From: an uncultured Roseovarius sp.
Lineage (GTDB): Bacteria; Pseudomonadota; Alphaproteobacteria; Rhodobacterales; Rhodobacteraceae
Assembly (NCBI GenBank): GCA_951812895.1
Contig: OX638333.1
Location: forward strand, 2,646,001-2,710,000
Reading direction: 5' to 3'
DNA: 64,000 bases
Part shown: one piece after another, positions 54,873 through 63,067 of the stretch
How positions within the stretch are numbered: the first letter of the stretch is position 1
How the letters are laid out: the number at the start of each line of letters is the position of its first letter
Notes under the pieces: model-generated
Databases searched by the model: none
Told to the model about the DNA's origin: nothing
Seen by the model: the letters and a program-made list of their open reading frames with translations, nothing else
Position numbers and translations under genes: made by a program

Positions 54873-55994
54873 TCAGGTGCTGGCGGTTTTCTGTATCCTG
54901 AACACCGTATCAAGCACCAGCGCGGCGGGGTCAAGATTGACCGCCCGGCCATGGCGTGCGCGGGCGCCGATTTCCTGGGCGCAATCGGCCCAGTCGCGGG
55001 CTTTATGCGGGGTAGGGGCAAGGCGGGCAAAGGTTTCTGCCTCTTTTGGGGCTGCTTGGGTGGGAATTGTGCGGGTGGCCCCGGACCGGGCAAGGCGGCT
55101 GAGGAAAAGATCAACAAGCGAAATCAGCAGATCAAGCCTGTCCGCGTTGCCGCGCCCCGCCACCTGATCGGCCAGTTTGAGCGCGCGAGGACGGTCCAGC
55201 GTAGGAAGTGAGGCGGCGATGGCAACGATTTCGGCGTAAAGCGACAGCCCGTCGAGATTGATCAGGCGGACCGCTTCGCCAACGGAGCCTTCGGCCAGCT
55301 CTGTTAAGGCGGCCGAATTCTCGCCCGGGTCGATCCCGGCTTGTTCCAATGCGGCTGCCATGTCCTCGGGCGGTAGCGAAGTCAGTTTCAGAACCCGGCA
55401 GCGCGAACGGATCGTCGGCAACAATCCCGCCGGTTGATGAGCAATCAGCAACAGCGTGGTGCGGGCAGGGGGCTCTTCCAACATTTTCAAAAGCGCATTG
55501 GCGGCCTGCACATTCATTTCGTCAGCACAATCCAGAATGACAACACGGCGCCCACCGTCGGCGGCGCTGAGATGAAGAAATTGGTTCAGTCCGCGAACAT
55601 TGCCGGCGGTGATCATGGTGCTCATCCGGCCCGTGGTTTCGCTGACCGTGCGGGTGATGTGGTGCAGGCCGGGATCAGCACCGGCCAGAATGCGCCGCGA
55701 TACCGGGTGATCGACTGGGATATCGAGCGTTTCAGGCTGGGGCGGTGCATCGCCAAAAAGCCCGCCATCCTCTGCCGGTGGTGTGGCTAGCAAAAACCGT
55801 GCAATGCGCCAGGCGAGGGTTGCCTTGCCCACGCCTTTGGGGCCAGTCAGCAGCCATCCGTGATGCAGCCGTCCGGAATTGAACGCCTCCAGAAATACGC
55901 TTTCCGCATTGTGCTGGCCTTGCAGAACCAGCGTTTCACGCGGATGCGGCGCCCCGTCAATCTGATCGGGGGGAGTCGGGGCATCGGCGCTCAT
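54873..55994 (-). CDS. holB: DNA polymerase III delta' subunit (HolB)
   Basis: This 373-aa clamp-loader subunit has a P-loop LLTGPKGVGKATLAWRIARF (about residue 51) and then VVILDCADEMNVQAANALLK (Walker-B-like and sensor region), LEEPPARTTLLLIAHQPAGL and LLPTIRSRCRVLKLTSLPPE. It starts 4 nt inside tmk and ends 5 nt before tatD, so translation is coupled to tmk. The C-terminal third is less conserved, as usual. Confidence 0.92.
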   Translation of the reverse strand: MSADAPTPPDQIDGAPHPRETLVLQGQHNAESVFLEAFNSGRLHHGWLLTGPKGVGKATLAWRIARFLLATPPAEDGGLFGDAPPQPETLDIPVDHPVSRRILAGADPGLHHITRTVSETTGRMSTMITAGNVRGLNQFLHLSAADGGRRVVILDCADEMNVQAANALLKMLEEPPARTTLLLIAHQPAGLLPTIRSRCRVLKLTSLPPEDMAAALEQAGIDPGENSAALTELAEGSVGEAVRLINLDGLSLYAEIVAIAASLPTLDRPRALKLADQVAGRGNADRLDLLISLVDLFLSRLARSGATRTIPTQAAPKEAETFARLAPTPHKARDWADCAQEIGARARHGRAVNLDPAALVLDTVFRIQKTAST

Positions 55995-56617
55995 GTCAGC
56001 CGGTCGGTGGCAATCCGTTGGATATCTGCAGCCACGTCCTCTATTCCGCCTGTGCCGTCGACGATGGTGATGCGGTCGGGGAATTCACCGGCAAGGTCCA
56101 GAAACCCCTGTCGCATACGTTCCTGCAGACCGGTACCGAAAGATTCAAACCGTTCTTCCCCGGTACCGCGCGACAGTGCGCGTTCAAGACCAGCACCGGG
56201 GTCCATATCGATCAGCAGGGTCAGGTCCGGTTCGCGCCCGATCATCAGATTATGCAGCTTATCCACCTGCGACCGCAGATTGCCCCGGCTGACACCCTGA
56301 TAGACGCGGGTGCTGTCGGCGAACCTGTCGCAGATCACAATCTTGCCCTCAGCCAGTGCGGGATTAATCGTGCGTTCCAGATGATCACGTCGGGCAGCGG
56401 TGAACAACAAAAGTTCCGTTTCCGCGGACCAGCGGTCAGGTTCCCCTTCCAGCACCAAAGCGCGAATATCTTCGGCCCCTGGGCTGCCCCCGGGTTCGCG
56501 GGTCAGCAAAACGTCGTGCCCTGATTGGCGCAAGTGATCTGCCAGCATGCGGGCCTGTGTGGATTTGCCTGATCCGTCGATCCCTTCGAAGGTGACAAAC
56601 AGGCCAGCCGCACTCAA
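55991..56617 (-). CDS. tmk: Thymidylate kinase
   Basis: This 208-aa kinase phosphorylates dTMP. It has the P-loop FVTFEGIDGSGKSTQARMLA (about residue 7-26), the base-binding VLLTREPGGSPGAEDIRALV, the DRF block VICDRFADSTRVYQGVSRGN (about 100) and a LID region. It overlaps dacA by 4 nt and holB by 4 nt, within a compact operon. Confidence 0.95.
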   Translation of the reverse strand: MSAAGLFVTFEGIDGSGKSTQARMLADHLRQSGHDVLLTREPGGSPGAEDIRALVLEGEPDRWSAETELLLFTAARRDHLERTINPALAEGKIVICDRFADSTRVYQGVSRGNLRSQVDKLHNLMIGREPDLTLLIDMDPGAGLERALSRGTGEERFESFGTGLQERMRQGFLDLAGEFPDRITIVDGTGGIEDVAADIQRIATDRLT

Positions 56618-57780
56618 AGCGCGCCCTCGGGTCCTTGCTGAATCCGGTTGAGCAACATGGTGGAGACGGTTTTCATCCGCACAACAAACCCCCCACGTTC
56701 CACAGCATGGGCTGCAATCAGGGGCACGCGGGTTTCGGGCAAGCCCTCTGGTTTCAGTATCAGTTCCCCCAACGCTTCGCCCTTGGCCACGGGAGAGCGG
56801 ATGGGGCCATTGTACACAATCTCGGCATTAATATGCCCGCCACTCAGAACCGGAATCAGGGTCGTTACATCTCCTGCAGGGGTCAGCGCAACTGTTGGCG
56901 CATTTCCCATCCAGACTTCGGCCTGGGCAATTTCGGTTCCGGCCTTGACGATGGATTTTTCAACAAACTGACGAAAAGACCAGTTCACGAGCGCTTCAGC
57001 CTCTTCGGCACGATCACGCGCGTTTTCCAGTCCGGAAATGACAAATATGACCCGACGATCCCCCTGAACAGCCGACCCGACCAGACCGTAGCCCGCATCG
57101 CGCGTATGCCCGGTTTTCAGTCCGTCTGCCCCGATCCCCAGCTTTAGCAAAGGGTTGCGGTTGCGCGTGTTCTGCGGTGCGCGACCGTCAAATTTGAACT
57201 CAGTTTCCGCAAACATCGGATAGAATTCCGGAAAATCCTCAATCAGGTAGCGGGCCAGCAGCGCAAGGTCTCTCATGCTCATCCGGTGGCTTGGGGCGGG
57301 CCAGCCATTGGAATTTGCAAAGATTGAGTTGGTCATGCCCATTTTACGCGCGCGTTGGGTCATGAAACGGGCAAAACCTGCTTCTGTGCCATCGGGGCTG
57401 AGCGCTTCGGCAATCACGGCGCAGGCATCATTGCCCGACAGCACGATGATCCCGCGCAACAGATCCTCAACGCTTACCCGGTCGGTGGTGTCGAGAAACA
57501 TGGTAGAGCCACCATAGCTCATCGCATGCTTGGACACCGGCAGCCGTTCCTCCATCGACAGCCGCCCATCGCGCAGCGCCTCGAACGCCACATAAAGCGT
57601 CATCAGCTTGGACATAGACGCAGGCGGCAGGGGCGTATCCGCATTCTTGCTCAGCAGAATGGTGCCGGTTTTCACATCCATCACAAAGGCCGATTTCGCC
57701 TTTGTTTCAAACGCGTGAAGCTGAGTGACAAACGCAAACAGAGCAACAATCGGCAGAACGATGCGAAACAAACGGATCAT
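56614..57780 (-). CDS. dacA: D-alanyl-D-alanine carboxypeptidase, DacA/PBP5 type
   Basis: This 388-aa penicillin-binding protein starts at ATG 57780 with a signal peptide (MIRLFRIVLPIVALFAFVTQ); an overlapping TTG at 57795, coupled to the SPOR stop, is possible. The three active-site motifs are SxxK in LPPASMSKLMTLYVAF (about residue 54), SGN in VLSGNDACAVI (about 111) and KTG in GADGLKTGHTRDAGY (about 218). It trims peptidoglycan stem peptides. The C-terminal beta domain (RVPLIAAHAVERGGFVVRMK) is present. Confidence 0.94.
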   Translation of the reverse strand: MIRLFRIVLPIVALFAFVTQLHAFETKAKSAFVMDVKTGTILLSKNADTPLPPASMSKLMTLYVAFEALRDGRLSMEERLPVSKHAMSYGGSTMFLDTTDRVSVEDLLRGIIVLSGNDACAVIAEALSPDGTEAGFARFMTQRARKMGMTNSIFANSNGWPAPSHRMSMRDLALLARYLIEDFPEFYPMFAETEFKFDGRAPQNTRNRNPLLKLGIGADGLKTGHTRDAGYGLVGSAVQGDRRVIFVISGLENARDRAEEAEALVNWSFRQFVEKSIVKAGTEIAQAEVWMGNAPTVALTPAGDVTTLIPVLSGGHINAEIVYNGPIRSPVAKGEALGELILKPEGLPETRVPLIAAHAVERGGFVVRMKTVSTMLLNRIQQGPEGAL

Positions 57781-57791
57781 AGCAAGCAGTC

Positions 57792-58703
57792 TCAATTGGT
57801 GACAGGATAGGCATCGTCAAAGCCGATGCCCTTGATTTTTTTCAGCAGAACGCTGCGTTCAGATTTGGTCGTGGCAGGTCCGACAATGACGCGCCAGAAG
57901 GTTTTTCCCTGAGATTTTTGATTGATCACAGTGGGCACCATACCGGCCTGACGCATGGCGGTGGCGGTGTTCTGGGCGTTTTGTTCGACGCTGAAAATAC
58001 CGATCTGGATGAAGGGCTTTTCAAGCGAGGATGTGGCGCGCGGTTTAGGTTGTGGCTCGGGTTCGGGATTTACCGCAACAGCACCGGCGAGTTCGGCCTC
58101 TTCAATCGCAGCGGCGGCACCGGCAACCGGGTCAAGTGCTGTTGCTTCGATCTCTGCCGGGGCTTCCAGCTCTTCAGTCGGAGCTGCGGCAACGGCTGTT
58201 TCTTCTGCCGGTTGCGCCTCGGGATCCGGCGCGGTTTCGCGCCGCAGGGCGGTCACGTTCAGCTCTGTCGGGGCGCCGGCCAGCATGCCAAGGGCGGCAG
58301 CGGCATCAGAAGAGACCTGCAGAATCGGGCCGGGTGTTTCGCGTTCCTTGCGGAATAAGGCACCGATGACGAATTTGGATCCGGATGTGCTGCGGATGAT
58401 CACGCGTTCAGGCTCAATCACATCAGGATGGGCGACCCAGACACCGCCAAGCGAGGGGCGACCATCCCAAAGCCCGGTATCGGTGACCTGAAACACCTCG
58501 GGCGCTTCTACATCGCGCTCGATCAGCTTGACCGATTGTCCGGCGGCGGTTCCGGTTCCGTCAGCGGTCTCTTTAACAACTTTTTGCGGTTTGAACGGGT
58601 TGAATTGAGCGCCTTCTTCGCACCCGGTCAGCATCAGCAGGGCGAGCCCCAAAACAACACCATTCTGCAAGCCATTTCTCTTGCGTGTCGGGTAAATATC
58701 CAT
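57792..58703 (-). CDS. SPOR-domain lipoprotein
   Basis: From ATG 58703 (AAGGGA upstream) the protein has 303 aa. It has a lipobox signal ending VLGLALLMLTGCEEG, an acidic Ala/Glu/Pro-rich middle (PTEELEAPAEIEATALDPVA), and a C-terminal SPOR domain (FIQIGIFSVEQNAQNTATAM; VTNE-like end FDDAYPVTN). SPOR domains bind septal peptidoglycan lacking stem peptides, so this is probably a septum protein, as RlpA is. It precedes dacA in the same operon. Confidence 0.9.
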   Translation of the reverse strand: MDIYPTRKRNGLQNGVVLGLALLMLTGCEEGAQFNPFKPQKVVKETADGTGTAAGQSVKLIERDVEAPEVFQVTDTGLWDGRPSLGGVWVAHPDVIEPERVIIRSTSGSKFVIGALFRKERETPGPILQVSSDAAAALGMLAGAPTELNVTALRRETAPDPEAQPAEETAVAAAPTEELEAPAEIEATALDPVAGAAAAIEEAELAGAVAVNPEPEPQPKPRATSSLEKPFIQIGIFSVEQNAQNTATAMRQAGMVPTVINQKSQGKTFWRVIVGPATTKSERSVLLKKIKGIGFDDAYPVTN

Positions 58704-58886
58704 CTGATGTCCCTTGCCTGTATACGCGGTCGCGCTATCGCCGGTTTGACCGGTCATTATAAACTCAGCCGCAGTCTAGCGCCAAGATGGCCACAAGAAA
58801 AGTCTGGCCTTATCAATTCGGCGGAAAACCCCTGAAATCAGACTCTTTTAGAATCGGAAAAGCCCCTGTAAGAGGTCCAACGACCC

Positions 58887-58976
58887 GGAGGAGTGGCAGA
58901 GTGGTCGAATGCACCGGTCTTGAAAACCGGCGATGGTGAAAGTCATCCGTGGGTTCGAATCCCACCTCCTCCGCCA
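58887..58976 (+). tRNA. tRNA-Ser (UGA)
   Basis: A complete serine tRNA of 90 nt, with the CCA encoded. The 7-bp acceptor stem GGAGGAG pairs with CTCCTCC, followed by discriminator G and CCA. The anticodon loop is CTTGAAA with anticodon TGA at 58921-58923, closed by CCGGT/ACCGG. The long variable arm (about 58931-58950) and T arm GTGGGTTCGAATCCCAC are typical. It is followed directly by a short AT-rich segment and the second IS copy. Confidence 0.97.
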
Positions 58977-59203
58977 CTTACTTCACGTAAGTAGTTGAAA
59001 TTTAAAATAAATACCAATAATTTATGACATCGTTCCCACATTTATTCCCACAACGTGTCTTTGTTTGATTGCTGCTGAGATGCATTGATTCCATCACCTT
59101 TGTTAGCCGCGATCCGAGACCTACATGCAACGAAAATCGCATGGTCTGTGCAAACCAACCGACAATGCGGACACCCGTACAATGTACAGTGAATAGCTGG
59201 TTT

Positions 59204-60579
59204 GAGCCCAATGTATGTACCGGCTGCTGTTCGCAAGTGATAAATTGCACGTCTTCAGGAAGTCGCTGATATGTATCCGGCCTTTGTATCGGCTTGTTGA
59301 TTGCCCTGGCCCTGTTGGGAGTGCGCACGCGCCGCTGTCTCATTACTTACCAGATCATTGATGACCATTTGGGCTCTCAGACTTTGGGTGCGTCTTATTC
59401 CCGTTCCATGCATTTGAGGTTTACGAACATCGTTGTGTCAGCGGTCTGCTTAGATCGCTGACGCTGTCTCTCTTTCCTTCCAATCAAAATCCTTGCCGGA
59501 GCTTAGAACGCTCCATGCGATCCGGGCCAGTTTGTTGGCCAGTGCGACACCAAGCTTGTTGTGCTGCATGCGCGTTGAGGCCGCCTCCAGCCAAACGCCA
59601 AAGCTGAACTTGTGCCAGTTCTTTGGCCGCATCATGATGACCTGTGCTGCCTGCACAAAGAGCATGCGCAGATATCTACTTCCGCGTTTTGTGATGCTGC
59701 CTAATATGGTGCGTCCCCCAGTGCTGTGTTGCCGTGGCACCAATCCAAGCCAGGCCGCAAAGTCACGCCCTCGGTCATAGGCCTCGCCTTTGCCGATGGC
59801 GGCGACCATTGCTGTCGAGATCAGGGGGCCGATGCCTGGGATGGTCATGAGGCGCTGGCAACCCGGCTCAGTTTCACTGACCTTTTTGATTTCTGATGTC
59901 GTCATCTCGATCCGTTTATCCAGCCAGATCCAATCCTGTTGAAGACCCAAAATCAGCTTCCGCATGCGCAGGGACATCTCGCCACTGCGGTTGTCCAGAA
60001 TAGCATCAAGGGAATTGCGCAGGGCGGCGACACTGCGCCGGACGGTGATGCCTTGTTCGATCAAAAAGGCACGGATTTGGTTCATGGCTGCCGTCCGCCG
60101 CGACACAAGGCGAGACCGGACGCGATGTAGTGCTTGAAGGTCAAGCTGGTCCTGGGTTTTCTCTGAGACTGTTTTCAGATTGGGACGCAACGCAGCCTCT
60201 GCGATGGCTTCGGCATCATTGTAGTCGTTCTTTTGACCCTTGTTGAAAGGCTTCACGTAAATCGCAGGAATAATACGAGGCTCGAAACCCATTTCGCGCA
60301 GCGTCCGGCTGACAAAATGCGCGCTCAAGCAGGCCTCCATACCAACAATGCAGCGCGGCAAATTCTCAAACGTTGCCAACAGTGCCAGCCGTTTGATCTT
60401 CTTGCGCAGCACGAGCTGGCCATCATAATCAAAACCAACCAAGTGAAAGACATCTTTGCCAATGTCGATGCCAACCGACATCAACTCATTAAAATCGTTC
60501 TTCGCCATGCTACTTCTCCATGTTGCAGAAATAGGCCAAGCCTAACCTGCTGGGTGAAGCAGCCGGTACATCCCATTAC
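59204..60579 (-). mobile_element. IS110-family insertion sequence, IS1111-type (copy 2)
   Basis: This is the inverted second copy of the 1376-bp element at 284-1659. It carries the transposase at 59450-60508 and the same 13-bp subterminal repeats (at 59215-59227 and 60559-60571). The one base difference I noticed, at 59306, is in the right non-coding end. It lies 227 bp beyond tRNA-Ser. Its right-hand flank (60580-60672) leads to the ATC-hydrolase gene. Because the copies are near identical and inverted, recombination between them could invert the 57.5 kb between. Confidence 0.9.
59450..60508 (-). CDS. IS110-family transposase (DEDD recombinase), copy 2
   Basis: This 352-aa protein is identical to copy 1 at 355-1413. 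It has the same DEDD motifs and C-terminal HSTGG block. The intact gene suggests the element can still move. Confidence 0.93.
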   Translation of the reverse strand: MAKNDFNELMSVGIDIGKDVFHLVGFDYDGQLVLRKKIKRLALLATFENLPRCIVGMEACLSAHFVSRTLREMGFEPRIIPAIYVKPFNKGQKNDYNDAEAIAEAALRPNLKTVSEKTQDQLDLQALHRVRSRLVSRRTAAMNQIRAFLIEQGITVRRSVAALRNSLDAILDNRSGEMSLRMRKLILGLQQDWIWLDKRIEMTTSEIKKVSETEPGCQRLMTIPGIGPLISTAMVAAIGKGEAYDRGRDFAAWLGLVPRQHSTGGRTILGSITKRGSRYLRMLFVQAAQVIMMRPKNWHKFSFGVWLEAASTRMQHNKLGVALANKLARIAWSVLSSGKDFDWKERETASAI

Positions 60580-60672
60580 CTACCAATGCTGCGTTTGCCA
60601 TTGAAGTCTGCTTTAGAGCCAGAAACGGAAATCTTGTTTCCAGAACCCGAGGTTGAATTGCTCTGACTTCGG

Positions 60673-61155
60673 TTAGGGTCGGTCAATTGTCGTGCATCGA
60701 ATTCGGAAGTCGCAATATTCAGCACCCTCCATTATTGTCTGCGGTCTCTCAAGTTTGAAGTGCGGGTTATATCCAATACAAACCGCTCCGTCGCGACCGC
60801 AGGACAAAATACCACCCAAATCGACCATATTCGCAGCCTGATACATTTCTGCGTATTTGCAACGCGTGACATGAAAATGGACTTTATCGGACTCTACGCT
60901 GATGGGCAGAATTTCCAGCGTCCCGTCTTCAGCCCAGCTTTGCATTAGTTCAAGGTAATTTGCGGGTGATTTGTCGCCATCTGAGGCTTGCGCATAAACA
61001 GCGCCTTCTTGCATGGATGATTTCGTGATGGCGCGCCGGAATAAATCTAATGCTCTCGCATCATCCAGCTCTTGCGACAATTCCTCATAAAGTAGCTTGG
61101 CAAGCTCTGCCTGAATTCGCCGTACCTCAACTGGGTCAATAGCGGTGGAAGTCAT
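60673..61155 (-). CDS. L-2-amino-thiazoline-4-carboxylic acid hydrolase family protein
   Basis: This 160-aa protein has the family's C-terminal pattern: VHFHVTRCKYAEMYQAANMV, LGGILSCGRDGAVCIGYNPH and LERPQTIMEGAEYCDFRIRC, with the cysteine-containing CKYAE, LSCGRD and EYCDFR blocks. Known members open the thiazoline ring during conversion of ATC to L-cysteine, but most relatives are uncharacterised. It lies 246 nt before the end of the ABC binding-protein gene on the same strand, so joint use is possible. Confidence 0.82.
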   Translation of the reverse strand: MTSTAIDPVEVRRIQAELAKLLYEELSQELDDARALDLFRRAITKSSMQEGAVYAQASDGDKSPANYLELMQSWAEDGTLEILPISVESDKVHFHVTRCKYAEMYQAANMVDLGGILSCGRDGAVCIGYNPHFKLERPQTIMEGAEYCDFRIRCTTIDRP

Positions 61156-61401
61156 AAGTTATCTCAATTCTCGAATGACGGTCTAATCAGTGACATGTTT
61201 AGTTTGGCAGGGCGCCGGTTACGCCAATCGAATCGCATCACCTTTTGTATTTAGATTGTTGGTTTGAAAAAGTGGGAAAAGCCCTCAAGACTTTCCCCAA
61301 AAGAGGCCTCACCTACAGGGACGGAGGAAAGGCCCAACTTCAAGCGCAATACACGGACTATGCTTCTATTAGGAAGCTTCGGTATAGTTTGAGGTTCACC
61401 C

Positions 61402-62958
61402 TCAGGCGAAGGACCACCGTTCCATCCAGCGTTCGCCATCCATGTCAAAGTGTGCGGAGAACTGATCGCCTGTGACGACGTTGGAGCCAGTGGCGAAGAC
61501 GAAGTTCGCGAACACGGGTATCACCGCACCACCGTCTTGGTTGAGAATGGCTTGCATTTCGAAATACATGTCTCGCCGCTTTGCTTCGTCCAGCTCCGAG
61601 CGGGCTGCGACAAGCAGTTCGTTGAAGCGCGTATTGTCCCAGAAAGTATCGTTCCAGGAAGCACCCGACGCATACACTGTTGTCAACATAGCATCTTCGA
61701 CAGGACGACCGGCCCACCAGACAGCCGAGAACGGCTTTTGCATCCAAACATCAGACCAGTAACCGTCGTTGGGCTCGCGGATAACATCAATGTTGATGCC
61801 ACCTTTACCTGCGGATGCCTGATAGAGGGTTGCTGCATCCACTGAACCTGGGAAACCAGCATCGGCTGCCGATAATGCTACCGAAACGGAATCCAACCCT
61901 GCTTCTTTCAGATGGAACTTAGCGCGATCGGGGTCGTACGATGTCTGCTCCAATTCCGTGTTGAAGAAACGCTGGCTGCGACCAATCGGGTGGTCGTTGC
62001 CGAGCACGCCGTATCCAAACAGGATTTTGTCAACCAACTCTTGTCGGTCGATGCCGTATTTCATCGCAAGGCGTACGTTCGGGTCGTCAAACGGGGCTTG
62101 ATTGGTCGACATGGCAAAGGTAAAATGCTGGCTGCCCGCGACCGAATGAATGGTGACATTCGGGTTGCGTCCCATCAGACCAGCAGTTTTCAGATCCAGC
62201 TTATCTATCGCGTGTACATCGCCTGAAACAAATGCAGTCGTTCTTGCATTCGGATCGGCAATTGAAAGCAATTCGATCTCTTCGAACCAGCCGCGGTTTT
62301 GATCCCAATCTTCATGGTTACGGGCAAACTTCGCCGAGATGCCCGGATCCAGCGAAACAAGTTTGTAAGGACCACATCCAACACCCGATTTCCAATCCAC
62401 TTCACCATCGGCAGAAGGAAGAATTGGCATATGATAATCGGTAAATGTGAAGGGGAAGTCCGCATTGCCAGCATCGAGAACAAATTCGACGACTTCGCCG
62501 TCAGCTTTGACACTCTCGATGGACGCTAGAAGTGATTTAACCGCTGATGTCGAATCTTCCTTAGTGTGATAGTTGATTGTCGCGACAACATCATCAGCAT
62601 TCAATGCTTTGCCATTGTGGAAAGCCACGCCGCTTCTGAGTTTGAAACGCCATGTTTTCGCATCAGCAGACGCCTCCCAGCTTTCTGCTAGCTGTGGTTC
62701 AATGTCGCCGTCCGTGCCTATGCCGGTCAAGAATCCATGAATACCATAAGCCGTAGCAACCATGAAGCTGCCAGCGAACGTTGCGGGATCAAGTGTATCC
62801 GTTGTTGCACCATCGCCCTTTGCTACGCGTAGGCTGCCGCCCCTCGTAGGTGCTGCATATGCGCTGGACGCAAATGATGAAGCCGCCATTGCGGACAATC
62901 CCAGGGCTGTGGAGCCTTGTAAGAAGCCACGTCGTGATGGGGTTTTGTAGTTGGTCAT
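61402..62958 (-). CDS. ABC transporter substrate-binding protein, family 5 (peptide/opine type)
   Basis: From ATG 62958 (GGAGGAG upstream) the protein has 518 aa. The N-terminus carries a twin-arginine signal, SRRGFLQGSTALGLSAMAAS, cut near ASSAYAA. The mature protein is a typical SBP_bac_5 fold: LDPATFAGSFMVATAYGIHG, WRFKLRSGVAFHNGKALNAD (about 100) and RLAMKYGIDRQELVDKILFG (about 290). It captures peptides or similar solutes in the periplasm. Permease and ATPase genes are not seen; they may lie outside the window. Confidence 0.92.
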   Translation of the reverse strand: MTNYKTPSRRGFLQGSTALGLSAMAASSFASSAYAAPTRGGSLRVAKGDGATTDTLDPATFAGSFMVATAYGIHGFLTGIGTDGDIEPQLAESWEASADAKTWRFKLRSGVAFHNGKALNADDVVATINYHTKEDSTSAVKSLLASIESVKADGEVVEFVLDAGNADFPFTFTDYHMPILPSADGEVDWKSGVGCGPYKLVSLDPGISAKFARNHEDWDQNRGWFEEIELLSIADPNARTTAFVSGDVHAIDKLDLKTAGLMGRNPNVTIHSVAGSQHFTFAMSTNQAPFDDPNVRLAMKYGIDRQELVDKILFGYGVLGNDHPIGRSQRFFNTELEQTSYDPDRAKFHLKEAGLDSVSVALSAADAGFPGSVDAATLYQASAGKGGINIDVIREPNDGYWSDVWMQKPFSAVWWAGRPVEDAMLTTVYASGASWNDTFWDNTRFNELLVAARSELDEAKRRDMYFEMQAILNQDGGAVIPVFANFVFATGSNVVTGDQFSAHFDMDGERWMERWSFA

Positions 62959-63067
62959 ATTTGGTCTCCTCCGTTTTATTCGATTGAATTCACCGTTGTG
63001 CAGACATGCCATAGCTGCTTGCGCGCCTGCGTGTTTTGGCCAGCATCTGTTTCGCTAGACCCTTTCG

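Noticed and set aside
59002-59343. Minus-strand 113-codon ORF starting in the IS right end
   Set aside because: The shared start comes from the IS, and the rest reads through AT-rich non-coding DNA with no recognisable protein.
284-60579. Idea that the two IS copies form a composite transposon
   Set aside because: The interval holds essential core genes (topA, tmk, holB, lepA), so it is chromosomal DNA and not cargo.
61245-61475. Small plus-strand ORF before the ABC binding protein end
   Set aside because: Overlaps the 3' end of the binding-protein gene antisense and shows no motif.
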